Of a stretch of 13,342 nt of DNA, positions 6,036-13,168 are shown one piece after another. Below the pieces are notes generated by a model. It ran no database searches and was not told the origin of the DNA. It saw nothing but the letters and a program-made list of their open reading frames with translations. Source of the DNA: JAOAJC01 sp964481185 (GTDB taxonomy: Archaea > Nanobdellota > Nanobdellia > Pacearchaeales > GW2011-AR1); contig CAYZSY010000018.1 of the NCBI GenBank assembly GCA_964481185.1, positions 1 through 13,342 on the forward strand. Direction: 5' to 3'. The stretch's first letter is position 1. The number at the start of each line of letters is the position of its first letter. Made by a program: the position numbers and the translations under genes.

Positions 6036-6257
6036 TCAATTAATCTTCGCAACTGCTTCTTCAATTACCCTCGATACAGGTTTACCGGTTCTCTTGCTCA
6101 ACTCTTTTAATTTATTTATAACTCTCTGCTGCAAAGTTATATCTATCCTTTTTCTGCTCCAAAGAATCTCTCTTGTCCTGTCATAGTGCTCCATCTCTAT
6201 AAAACTCTGCTTGTGCTTTTCAAATATTTTCTTAATTTTCTTATTATTTAATTGCAT
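6036..6257 (-). CDS. ribbon-helix-helix protein, probable antitoxin
   Basis: A 73-residue protein with a C-terminal ribbon-helix-helix: strand KRIDIT (36-41), a first helix (QQRVINKLKELSKRT), then KPVSRVIEEAVAKI as the second helix. Such proteins bind DNA as dimers and are common antitoxins and autorepressors. The first 35 residues (basic, helical, ending HYDRTREILWSR) would be the part contacting the toxin, by analogy. Its start overlaps the end of the upstream fic gene by 14 bases, so the pair is translationally coupled; GGAG at 6268-6271 is a plausible ribosome-binding site. The Fic-inhibiting motif [S/T]xxxE[G/N] is not visible. The order toxin then antitoxin is reversed from the usual arrangement. 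Confidence 0.78.
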   Translation of the reverse strand: MQLNNKKIKKIFEKHKQSFIEMEHYDRTREILWSRKRIDITLQQRVINKLKELSKRTGKPVSRVIEEAVAKIN

Positions 6258-6579
6258 TTCTCATTCTCTCCTCTATTGCTCTAATTTTAATGATATTCCT
6301 GCTGGCTATAGATAATATATAATGTTTCAAAAGTTCATCATCAACTTTCTTGTTATGCTCTCCAGCAAACGCGAAAGCAACAAACATTGCAGTCTTCTTA
6401 TTTCCATCGCTAAAAGGATGATCAACCAAAATTGCTCTAAGCAGATAAGCTAACTTTTTGTATTCTCCTAATTTCTTATCTCTCTGTTTATCAAGAGCAA
6501 ATTCCAGGCTTGCAGAGTTTCTTAGGTTGCCCAAAAAACCCTTAGCTATTCTGACTATATTTTCCTTACTTATATTCAT
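6244..6579 (-). CDS. Fic/Doc-family protein, probable toxin
   Basis: A short, about 111-residue helical Fic/Doc protein. The family transfers AMP or phosphate to target proteins from nucleotides. The active-site motif HPFSDGNKKTA is clear: the catalytic His, the P-F loop and the D-G-N turn are present. The final Arg of the usual HPFx[D/E]GN[G/K]R is Lys here, a position that normally contacts nucleotide phosphates. The size is like Doc (about 126 residues) rather than large Fic proteins, with no added domain. Two ATGs are possible, 6585 and 6579; the TATA box at 6602-6609 fits 6579 as a leaderless start. It overlaps the RHH gene by 14 bases. The activity (toxin, AMPylator or phosphotransferase) is inferred from family and pairing. 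Confidence 0.82.
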   Translation of the reverse strand: MNISKENIVRIAKGFLGNLRNSASLEFALDKQRDKKLGEYKKLAYLLRAILVDHPFSDGNKKTAMFVAFAFAGEHNKKVDDELLKHYILSIASRNIIKIRAIEERMRNAIK

Positions 6580-6601
6580 ACACATAAATAACCGTAACTT
6601 A

Positions 6602-6609
6602 TATTTAAA
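6602..6609 (-). promoter_or_regulatory. TATA box for the fic-RHH operon
   Basis: On the - strand this reads TTTAAATA, centred about 26 bases before the ATG at 6579, which favours that start over the one two codons upstream. It is divergent from the metG promoter. Confidence 0.55.
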
Positions 6610-6657
6610 CCTTTCTCCATTACTTTTTTATCCGAAGTTTCGCAAGAAACGAGGGTT

Positions 6658-6680
6658 AAAGATTTGCTCAGCAAATCTTT
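6658..6680. promoter_or_regulatory. perfect palindrome over the metG promoter edge
   Basis: AAAGATTTGC (6658-6667) and GCAAATCTTT (6671-6680) are perfect 10-base arms around TCA. The right arm runs into the metG TATA box (6678-6685) and covers where the BRE would lie. This suits a repressor operator; a hairpin ending a read-through transcript is the alternative. A second small hairpin, GTTTC-GCAA-GAAAC, lies at 6637-6650. Confidence 0.5.
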
Positions 6681-6685
6681 TTATA
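6678..6685 (+). promoter_or_regulatory. TATA box for metG
   Basis: TTTTTATA is centred about 25 bases before the metG ATG at 6707, so transcription probably starts at or next to the start codon. Confidence 0.6.
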
Positions 6686-6706
6686 TCAATATAAACTAAC
6701 AAAGAC

Positions 6707-8611
6707 ATGAAAACCAAAAAAACATATTACATAACAACCCCCATATACTATGCAAATGCAGAAGCCCATCTTGGCTCAGCTTATACTACAATAGCTGCAG
6801 ATGTCCTAGCTAGATGGAATCGTCTTCTAGGAAATGAAGTATTTTTTCTTACAGGAACAGATGAGCACGGACAAAAGATACAACAAACTGCAGAAGAAGC
6901 AAGCTTAAAGCCAAAAGAATTTGTCGACAAGATAGCTGCAAGCTTTGAAAACACATTTAAACTATTAAATATATCAAACGACTTCTTTATTAGAACAACA
7001 GATCCAAGACACGAAAAAGAAGTCAAAAAGATTCTTCAAGAGCTTTATGATAAAAAAGATATATATAAGGGATTTTATGAGGCATATTATTGTATAGGTT
7101 GTGAACAATATTTAACAAAGCCAGATTTAATTGACGGAAAGTGTCCAATCCACAAAACAGAACCAGAATTAAGAAAGGAAGAGGCTTATCTCTTCAAACT
7201 CTCTAAATATAGAAAACAACTCTTAGATTTATATAAAGAAAATCCAGAATTTATTCTCCCAGAAAACAAAAATAAAGAAATGACTGCATTTATAGAAGGA
7301 GGATTACAAGACATCTCTATTTCTAGACTGAAGGAAAAAGTATACTGGGGAATTGAGCTACCTTTTGACAAGAAGCATACATGTTTTGTTTGGGTTGATG
7401 CATTCTGGAATTATCTAACAGGATTAAAGATAAATAATAAATTTGACAAGTTCTGGCCAGCAAATGTACAATTAATGGCCAAGGATATCCTAAGAGTCCA
7501 TGCAACAATCTGGCCAGCCTTATTGTTAGCAACAAAGAACAAATTGCCAAAAACGATGTTTGTTCATGGCTATTTTACAATTAATGGACAAAAGATGAGC
7601 AAGTCTTTAGGTAATGTAATTAATCCAGTCTATATAACGAAAACCTACGGAACTGACTCCTTAAGATATTATATGTTAAGAGCGATTCCTTTTGGAAGTG
7701 ACGGTGATTTTTCAGAGTCAGCTTTAGTAAACAGGCAGAACAACGAGCTTGCAGATAAATTGGGCAACCTTGTTTCCAGAGTCTCGACTCTGGCAGAAAA
7801 GTACGGCCTTGAAAAGAAAGAGCAAGCAAAAGAGTTAATCTCAGAAACCCTCATCAAAAGAGTAGAAGAATATCTTAATAATTTCGAGTTTGATAAAGCA
7901 CTAAATGATATATTTGGATACATTGACAAATGCAACATCTACATTCAGGAGACCGCCCCCTGGATAACCAAAGACAAGAAGGTTCTGTACAGGCTGGCAA
8001 ATGCAATCAAAGATTTTACAATCCTCCTCTCTCCATTCATCCCAGAAACCTGTGAAAAAATAGCAAAAACATTCAATTTTAAAATAGACCTTAAAGAGAT
8101 AAGCAAACCGATAAAGATAAGCAAAATAAAGAAAGCAGATATTTTGTTCAAAAAAATAGATGCCCAAGAAGATAAAAAAGAAATTAACCCACAAACCAAG
8201 AAGATATCAGATAATAAAAGTAAGATTATTAAACCAATTAAACAATCAGATAACAATATAGAAGGAATAATCAGCATGAATCAGATAAAATACAAAGATT
8301 TTGCAAAACTTGACTTAAGAGTCGGAACAATAAAGAAAGCAGAAGACATAGATGGAGCAGATAAGCTGTATAAACTGGAAATAGAATTGGGAAAAGATGA
8401 GAAGAGAACAATCGTAGCAGGAATAAAACAGCATTATAAAAAGGAAGAGCTGAAAGATAAGCAGATTGTAGTTATCACAAATCTAGAGCCAAGAAAAATG
8501 AAAGGCATAGAATCTCAATGTATGCTTTTAGCAGCAGAATCTGAAGACCATGGCAAGATTATTCTTCTCTCTCCAGAAAAAAAGATAGACTCTGGCTCAA
8601 AAGTGCAATAA
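6707..8611 (+). CDS. metG: methionyl-tRNA synthetase, bacterial type with EMAP-like C-terminal domain
   Basis: A 634-residue class I synthetase that charges tRNA-Met with methionine. The HIGH-like motif is HLGS (21-24) and the KMSKS loop is intact (296-300). A single zinc knuckle is formed by C129, C132, C146 and H149 (YYCIGC ... CPIH), the pattern of the bacterial one-knuckle group rather than the two-knuckle archaeal/eukaryotic enzymes. The anticodon-binding helical domain follows (about 345-460), then a Lys-rich linker (about 465-520) and an OB-fold tRNA-binding domain of the Trbp111/EMAP II type (about 527-634, KLDLRVGTIKKAEDIDGADKLY). The start has a TATA box 25 bases upstream. The gene is monocistronic between divergent fic and convergent lipoprotein genes. 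Its bacterial type in an archaeal genome points to an ancient transfer. Confidence 0.95.
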   Translation: MKTKKTYYITTPIYYANAEAHLGSAYTTIAADVLARWNRLLGNEVFFLTGTDEHGQKIQQTAEEASLKPKEFVDKIAASFENTFKLLNISNDFFIRTTDPRHEKEVKKILQELYDKKDIYKGFYEAYYCIGCEQYLTKPDLIDGKCPIHKTEPELRKEEAYLFKLSKYRKQLLDLYKENPEFILPENKNKEMTAFIEGGLQDISISRLKEKVYWGIELPFDKKHTCFVWVDAFWNYLTGLKINNKFDKFWPANVQLMAKDILRVHATIWPALLLATKNKLPKTMFVHGYFTINGQKMSKSLGNVINPVYITKTYGTDSLRYYMLRAIPFGSDGDFSESALVNRQNNELADKLGNLVSRVSTLAEKYGLEKKEQAKELISETLIKRVEEYLNNFEFDKALNDIFGYIDKCNIYIQETAPWITKDKKVLYRLANAIKDFTILLSPFIPETCEKIAKTFNFKIDLKEISKPIKISKIKKADILFKKIDAQEDKKEINPQTKKISDNKSKIIKPIKQSDNNIEGIISMNQIKYKDFAKLDLRVGTIKKAEDIDGADKLYKLEIELGKDEKRTIVAGIKQHYKKEELKDKQIVVITNLEPRKMKGIESQCMLLAAESEDHGKIILLSPEKKIDSGSKVQ

Positions 8612-8631
8612 TTTTAGTAAAGAGAGCAGTT

Positions 8632-9747
8632 TTATTTATCATCAATGATATCTCCCTTACCCTCTTTGGTATCATCTATTCTTAATTTTTGACCAACTTC
8701 AACTAAAAGAACAGCCTTATTAGGAGACTTTCTGTCAGCAACAAAAGAAGAATTTGTATAATGATATGCAGGATCTATTGTTTCGACGCTATACTTCATA
8801 CCCTCAAAAGCATTAAAAGTTAAGGACTGCCCGGATCCGGTCGATTTGCTATCTTTTTCAGGATCGTATTCTATATAAGACTTAGCAAGTCTGATTAAAT
8901 TCTGATCATCTCCAAACTCGCTTTTAACAATTTCGTCTATTTTAGGTGGTAAAGACTCGCGCTTCACAACCATGCTTTGCAGCCCAACAGAAGTTCTTGT
9001 ATTTCGATCTTTGGCATTTATGGTAATTGTAAAAATTTTAGAATTTATTTTGCTATTAATATAACTCTTAACTTCAGAATCATTAATCTTATAAAAAAAG
9101 CTTACCGGCCCCCCAATAAGAGCAGAATTAAAAGTACGTCCATCGGGTTTTTTTCCAGAAGAATCTGCCTCGTCAATTACAAGATTATGTAGTTTATTAC
9201 CAATAGTATAATATCTTACTTCATCAGGCCTTTTAAAAGCAGCATTAAAAATCCTTCCATTGAAGGAACCATCCGAATTCACATCCACAGCAACTTTCTC
9301 AGGGAATCCTTCCAAACTCAAAGAGACATTAGAAGGTATAAACTTAAGTTGTTCAGACCCAAGTTCTTTTCTCTGCTTACTTTCTCGTATTACAGTCTTT
9401 TCATTTTCCAACGAACCCAGATAGTATTCCTCAAAAGCTACCCTCTCCGTCCACTCTTCATAATTCTTAACGTTATAATTGCATTCGACTATTCCACGCA
9501 AATCAATATTTCCAATATCTCTATTTTGGTTAAATTTGCCCCCAGATACTAAAACTGCACAATCTGTTATTTCTTTTCTAGATCTTCTATCCGTAACTGG
9601 CAAGTCTCTTCTAGAATAAGAAAACTCATCCATTTTGCGCGTACCAAACAAAGCTCTATCCAACTCTCTACATCCTCCATTAAAAACCAACGCTCCAGCC
9701 AAAACAGCAGTACCCAAACTTTTTCTTAATAATCCTTCCAAACCCAT
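8632..9747 (-). CDS. predicted lipoprotein, unknown function, 371 aa
   Basis: The N-terminus carries a signal sequence: basic R8-K9, a hydrophobic stretch (LGTAVLAGALVF) and then NGGC at 23-26, a lipobox-like end with C26 as the possible lipidated residue. Asn three residues before Cys makes the lipobox imperfect. The remainder is extracellular-like: mixed strands, no further membrane segment, acidic C-terminus (KEGKGDIIDDK). A short internal repetition is visible: SDGSFNGRIFNAAF (about 157-170) and PDGRTFNSAL (about 202-211), suggesting two related beta units. I do not recognise the family. It lies 55 bases downstream of minD on the same strand with only a weak A+T-rich box, so it may be cotranscribed with minD. 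It converges on metG, 20 bases away. Confidence 0.7.
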   Translation of the reverse strand: MGLEGLLRKSLGTAVLAGALVFNGGCRELDRALFGTRKMDEFSYSRRDLPVTDRRSRKEITDCAVLVSGGKFNQNRDIGNIDLRGIVECNYNVKNYEEWTERVAFEEYYLGSLENEKTVIRESKQRKELGSEQLKFIPSNVSLSLEGFPEKVAVDVNSDGSFNGRIFNAAFKRPDEVRYYTIGNKLHNLVIDEADSSGKKPDGRTFNSALIGGPVSFFYKINDSEVKSYINSKINSKIFTITINAKDRNTRTSVGLQSMVVKRESLPPKIDEIVKSEFGDDQNLIRLAKSYIEYDPEKDSKSTGSGQSLTFNAFEGMKYSVETIDPAYHYTNSSFVADRKSPNKAVLLVEVGQKLRIDDTKEGKGDIIDDK

Positions 9748-9802
9748 AATAACAGATAGATTGTGTTGTTTTTAATCTTTTTTATACTGCAAAATAAACG
9801 AA

Positions 9803-11944
9803 TTACAACCCAAACAAGCTCTCAAGCCAGCTTTTTTCTTTATAGCTTACTCCGGCAAGCTTTGCCGCAATCTTCTTGTAAGCTCTCGCAGCCTTGCTTC
9901 TTGGATGCGTATGCACAAGAGCATCTTTCATTACAAGAGCTTTCTGAACATTTGCATCTTCCGGAATAACACCTAGAATAGGAAGCTCAAGCATCTCTCT
10001 TACATTTTCAATAGGCATCTCGCTCTTTGAGCCTCTGACTCTTGTGATAATAACCCCCCTTATTTTCTTTCCCATCTGCTCGATGACTTTTGAAGCTTTA
10101 AGTGCATCTGTTACAGCAGGAATTTCCGGATTTGTGACAATAATCATCTCATCACCGGACTCTATTGCAGCGAGAGTCTCATCTCCAAGTCCGGCAGCAG
10201 AATCGTAAATGACATAATCCGCAAGCTTCTTTAATTTTCTTCCAACTTCTTTCAGCCTGTTATGATTAACCGCCTGAAGATCTTTTATTGAAAGAGAGCT
10301 AGGAACGATTTTTGTTCCAGATTCATGCTCATAAACAGCATCAGCAACATTAGCTTTTCCTAGAAGAACATGATTTAAATTCACAGGAACCAAGGGCGCT
10401 CCAAGGTGCAGCCCAACATTTGGGGTAGTAAGATTTGCGTCCAGAATCACAACATCTTTTCCAAAAGAATTCAGCGCAGCTCCGAGATTTATAGCTGTAG
10501 TTGTATTGGAAATAACAATACCACTAGCATGAACAAAATGTCCGCCTTCTTCACTAACTTGAAAATCGTATACGTATTCTTTATCGTAATCTATCTCCTC
10601 AATTAAATTAACTCTCCTAAAAGAATAACCTTTAACTAAGATTTCTTTAACGAATTCTAAGTTTTCATTGGAAAAACCAAAACTATTAAAAAAGTCTAAG
10701 AACCTCTGAGTAGAACTTTTCGATAAAGCATATATTCCCCATTCGTATCCATACACTGATTGTCTAGTGCAACCCAAAAAAGAAGCTAAATCAACCCCAG
10801 TTTTATTAGAATCTTCTCTTATATTCCTAAATAGTTTACCTAAAGGATATAATTTTATATTTGTATGATTCTTTTTGGCACTAATATTTTCTTCCAATCT
10901 TCTTTTTTTATCTACAACCCCAAATCCTACTTTCATATAAAAACTGAGAGCATCTTCTCCACTTATAACGACTCTAAAATATTTTCTTTTAATGCCTGAG
11001 AATCTAACAAACCGAACTTTAATTTGATTGTCTATATTAAATCTAGATCTTAGTAAGTTAGAAACTTGATATGCCAATTTCTCAGATTTTGTATCATATT
11101 CTATTGAATTTCTATTTTTACAAACATGAGCATCACAATCAAAAAGAGCAGAGACGAAAGAGGCGCAAGCTATGCTATCAGAATTAAATATTTTAGGAGG
11201 AATCTCCTTATCTCCGGCGTTAGCTATTCTAACTCCAAAATAGCTAAGAAACTCATTAATATCTTTCTGTTTTGTATAAGAAACTCTCCAAACATTATTC
11301 CTTTTATCTTTCAACAACTTAAAATCACCAAAAACATTTTTAAATGTAGTTTTTATATCCTCTAAGCATTTGTTCTCATGACTGAATACGTGTAAGATAG
11401 TTCCATTTTTTCTCTTTTCAAAATGACCATCTCCAATCAGATATCCTAAGAGTTTAGCCTGGAATATGTCTATTCTATCAAATTCCTGTTGCGTCATAGG
11501 ATAGTTGTAATATAATAAATAATCCTTTTTTTCAATAAGATCTTCTGCCCTAATTTTTTTAAGGCTTCCATCCCTTAAAACTAAAAATTCATGTTCTTTA
11601 GTAACATTAATTTCACCATTATTTGTGCCAATTCTAAGAAGTTTTTTAGGAGCCGGCTTGCGCATCATGCAAACTGGAGAATCTTTCCTAGAGATAAGTT
11701 TTCCATTCTTAAAATCTACAATATTTATTCTAAAATCCTTAACTGGTTCTATAACCTCAAAAATTTCTTGTTTCCCATCATTGGAAATTAATATCTTCTG
11801 TTTAATTGCCCCTCTGCTAGCTAAATAATCTATATATGGACCAATCTTAACTACATCGCCATTAGCAAGAGAGACATATTCATCGTATGATAGACTCTTG
11901 CCAACGCCGCCTTTCCCAGATGTTATCGTTATTAACTTTGACAT
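9803..11944 (-). CDS. minD: MinD-type ATPase precursor, intein-containing
   Basis: The 713-residue product is a MinD/ParA-family ATPase split by an intein. Host residues 1-16 (MSKLITITSGKGGVGK) join residues 481-713 (TTTAINLGAALNSFGK onward) to give a 249-residue MinD of normal length with an unbroken deviant Walker A motif, GKGGVGKTTT. Other hallmarks are DANLTTPNVGLHLG (Walker A', D502) and DYVIYDSAAGLGDE (Walker B region, D581). The C-terminus KSWLESLFGL resembles the amphipathic membrane-targeting helix of bacterial MinD, so the mature protein should bind membrane when loaded with ATP. Before splicing the P-loop is broken and the ATPase should be inactive. Archaeal MinD proteins act in spatial organisation; no MinC or MinE is seen nearby. 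No clear TATA box precedes it, so it is likely cotranscribed with the 11993-12418 gene. Confidence 0.93.
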   Translation of the reverse strand: MSKLITITSGKGGVGKSLSYDEYVSLANGDVVKIGPYIDYLASRGAIKQKILISNDGKQEIFEVIEPVKDFRINIVDFKNGKLISRKDSPVCMMRKPAPKKLLRIGTNNGEINVTKEHEFLVLRDGSLKKIRAEDLIEKKDYLLYYNYPMTQQEFDRIDIFQAKLLGYLIGDGHFEKRKNGTILHVFSHENKCLEDIKTTFKNVFGDFKLLKDKRNNVWRVSYTKQKDINEFLSYFGVRIANAGDKEIPPKIFNSDSIACASFVSALFDCDAHVCKNRNSIEYDTKSEKLAYQVSNLLRSRFNIDNQIKVRFVRFSGIKRKYFRVVISGEDALSFYMKVGFGVVDKKRRLEENISAKKNHTNIKLYPLGKLFRNIREDSNKTGVDLASFLGCTRQSVYGYEWGIYALSKSSTQRFLDFFNSFGFSNENLEFVKEILVKGYSFRRVNLIEEIDYDKEYVYDFQVSEEGGHFVHASGIVISNTTTAINLGAALNSFGKDVVILDANLTTPNVGLHLGAPLVPVNLNHVLLGKANVADAVYEHESGTKIVPSSLSIKDLQAVNHNRLKEVGRKLKKLADYVIYDSAAGLGDETLAAIESGDEMIIVTNPEIPAVTDALKASKVIEQMGKKIRGVIITRVRGSKSEMPIENVREMLELPILGVIPEDANVQKALVMKDALVHTHPRSKAARAYKKIAAKLAGVSYKEKSWLESLFGL
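10505..11896 (-). other. intein in the MinD P-loop (LAGLIDADG endonuclease plus HTH)
   Basis: A 464-residue intein, precursor residues 17-480. It begins with Ser (SLSYDEYVSLANGDVV) and ends VISN before Thr481. Block B is TKEH (115-118) with the expected Thr and His; the F/G region is VYDFQV and GGHFVHASGIVISN. The penultimate residue is Ser instead of the usual His. Two LAGLIDADG motifs are present: LLGYLIGDG (165-173, D172) and FVSALFDCDA (263-272, D271), so the homing endonuclease may be active. A further domain at about 366-425 looks like an Xre/Cro-type helix-turn-helix (IREDSN...VDLASFLGCTRQSVYGYEWG). The insert is in frame and uninterrupted, and visibly more A+T-rich than the host gene (not computed). 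Confidence 0.92.
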
Positions 11945-11992
11945 TTTTCTTTTTAATTGCTAAGATGACTAAACTGCATCCCACAAAAAGAG

Positions 11993-12418
11993 CTACTTCA
12001 GATAACTTATAAACTTTTCTAAGATTTGAGAATATTCCTTCAAAGTCTCGAGATTTATATTAACAACCTGCCCCCTAAAGGTCACTTTTAAATTAACTCC
12101 TTTCCTAAACTCGTTCTCTCGCACTTTTTCAAGCTTTTCTACATCTCTAAACAGCTCGTACAAGCCAAGAGTTTTTGATACAATTGGCTCATTCGCATAT
12201 ATTTTGCTCAACTGCACAAGCTCCGCCCTGGGCGCAGCAGCAACAGGCTTCCATTTTTTCTCTTTCTTGGCCTTGGCAATAAGGTTCTCCAGCCCCAATT
12301 CAATCATTATTTTCCATCTAAGAAGTAAGTTAATGATTACATCGCAAGTTTTAGTATATTTTAAGCTCACATATAAAAGATGATCAGCACTAATCTTCTC
12401 TTTTATTATTTTCTCCAT
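11993..12418 (-). CDS. conserved-looking hypothetical protein, 141 aa
   Basis: I do not recognise the function. The first 50 residues are helical and hydrophobic-faced (ISADHLLYVSLKYTKTCDVIINLLLRWKIMIELGLENLIAKAK), a pattern of a small helical bundle rather than a membrane protein. A basic Pro/Ala linker (KKEKKWKPVAAAPRAELVQL) follows, then further helices and a short beta pair (LKVTFRGQVVNINL). I chose the ATG at 12418; the frame is open upstream to 12511, but that would cover the TATA box at 12460-12469. The predicted transcript would have a leader of about 20 bases, unlike most genes here. It lies 48 bases upstream of minD and probably shares its transcript, so a link to MinD is possible by context only. 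Confidence 0.65.
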   Translation of the reverse strand: MEKIIKEKISADHLLYVSLKYTKTCDVIINLLLRWKIMIELGLENLIAKAKKEKKWKPVAAAPRAELVQLSKIYANEPIVSKTLGLYELFRDVEKLEKVRENEFRKGVNLKVTFRGQVVNINLETLKEYSQILEKFISYLK

Positions 12419-12459
12419 GATGAATTGCCACTTTAGGGTAAACAAAAGAATGGCTCCCC

Positions 12460-12469
12460 TATTTAAATA
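12460..12469 (-). promoter_or_regulatory. TATA box for the 12418-minD operon
   Basis: GTATTTAAAT covers about 12460-12470 on the - strand, an A+T-rich box that predicts a transcription start near 12438, about 20 bases before the chosen ATG. It would serve the small gene and minD, which lacks a clear box of its own. Confidence 0.45.
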
Positions 12470-12567
12470 CCTTTCTGACTTATCGTCGATAAACCCTCGC
12501 CTAGAACACACATCTTAAAAGTTCGGTTAAACAATAATCCTATAACTATTTGGAAAGCCCAATATTG

Positions 12568-12602
12568 TCTCTGCTATACAAGAAAATCTTTGTATAAAGA
12601 GA
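12568..12602 (-). terminator. hairpin after the secG-nac operon
   Basis: TCTCT 12568-12572 and TATACAA 12575-12581 pair with TTGTATA 12590-12596 and AGAGA 12598-12602, giving 12 bp with a small internal loop. It lies about 25 bases past the nac stop. No long T-run follows, so it may be a 3'-end hairpin rather than a canonical terminator. Confidence 0.4.
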
Positions 12603-12627
12603 GATTTTATTGTCATGCGGAAGATAT

Positions 12628-12975
12628 TCAACCTCCAAGTTTTAGAATAGCTTCTGCAATATCCCCTGTTTCTTCAAGAGCTTTCTTTGCCTTTTCCCTT
12701 GTCGCTCCAGTTTTATCCATAACAAGTTTTATATCCTCATCTCTAACTCCCAAAGCTTCTGCACGCGCCTCCCCAACAATCTGCCAGCTTTCCTGCCCCT
12801 GCATTTTTATCTTCTGCACAGAAGGATTTTCAATAACCACCCTCCCATCAGACTTTTCTATTATAACTCTCGTAGCTTCTACCTCTTCCTGATTTATGCC
12901 AAGCTGCTTCATCATGGCCTTCATCTTTTTAGGATCCATCCCTCCTCCAAACAGCCCGCCTAATCCCCCGAACAT
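12628..12975 (-). CDS. nac: nascent polypeptide-associated complex protein (NAC alpha)
   Basis: A 115-residue archaeal NAC, a homodimeric ribosome-associated factor that meets nascent chains. It has a Gly/Met-rich N-terminus (MFGGLGGLFGGGMDPKKMKAMMKQLGI), the NAC beta-barrel domain (EVEATRVIIEKSDGRVVIENPSVQKIKMQGQESWQIVGEA) and a C-terminal UBA domain (RDEDIKLVMDKTGATREKAKKALEETGDIAEAILKL). The frame stays open 12 codons upstream, but the ATG at 12975 is chosen because it follows the secG stop by one base and GGAGG at 12981-12985 is a good ribosome-binding site. The length suits the family. Pairing of NAC with Sec61-beta links chain emergence to the translocon. Confidence 0.95.
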   Translation of the reverse strand: MFGGLGGLFGGGMDPKKMKAMMKQLGINQEEVEATRVIIEKSDGRVVIENPSVQKIKMQGQESWQIVGEARAEALGVRDEDIKLVMDKTGATREKAKKALEETGDIAEAILKLGG

Positions 12976-12976
12976 T

Positions 12977-13147
12977 TTATCCTCCAATCGGCCACATAAT
13001 TTTAAGCCCAATTACAGAAAGAATAATTATTACAACAAAAGCGATTGCCTGCATAGGAGAAATCAGAAACTTGCTTTTATATTCCTCATCATATCTCATA
13101 AGCCCGCCAAAACTTCCAGGCATGCTTATTTTTCCGTCTCCAGCCAT
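12977..13147 (-). CDS. secG: preprotein translocase subunit SecG / Sec61-beta
   Basis: A 56-residue archaeal Sec61-beta, the small non-essential subunit of the SecYEG translocon. The N-terminal cytosolic part has the family pattern KISMPGSFGGLMRYDEEYKS (residues 6-25), followed by one transmembrane helix (about 32-52, MQAIAFVVIIILSVIGLKIMW). It ends PIGG. It is shorter than common gene-length cutoffs but unmistakable. A TATA box 25 bases upstream of the ATG predicts a leaderless transcript. The stop codon lies one base before the nac start, and the end of secG carries the ribosome-binding site for nac, so the two are translationally coupled. Confidence 0.95.
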   Translation of the reverse strand: MAGDGKISMPGSFGGLMRYDEEYKSKFLISPMQAIAFVVIIILSVIGLKIMWPIGG

Positions 13148-13168
13148 AAACAAATAACAAGATAGACC

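Noticed and set aside
9803..11944. minD as a broken gene with a large insertion
   Set aside because: The insert is in frame, has splicing motifs at both ends, and its removal restores an exact Walker A motif, so it is an intein.
12419..12511. N-terminal extension of the 141-residue protein to the ATG at 12511
   Set aside because: It would place the TATA box at 12460-12469 inside the coding sequence, and the added residues look unstructured and unrelated.
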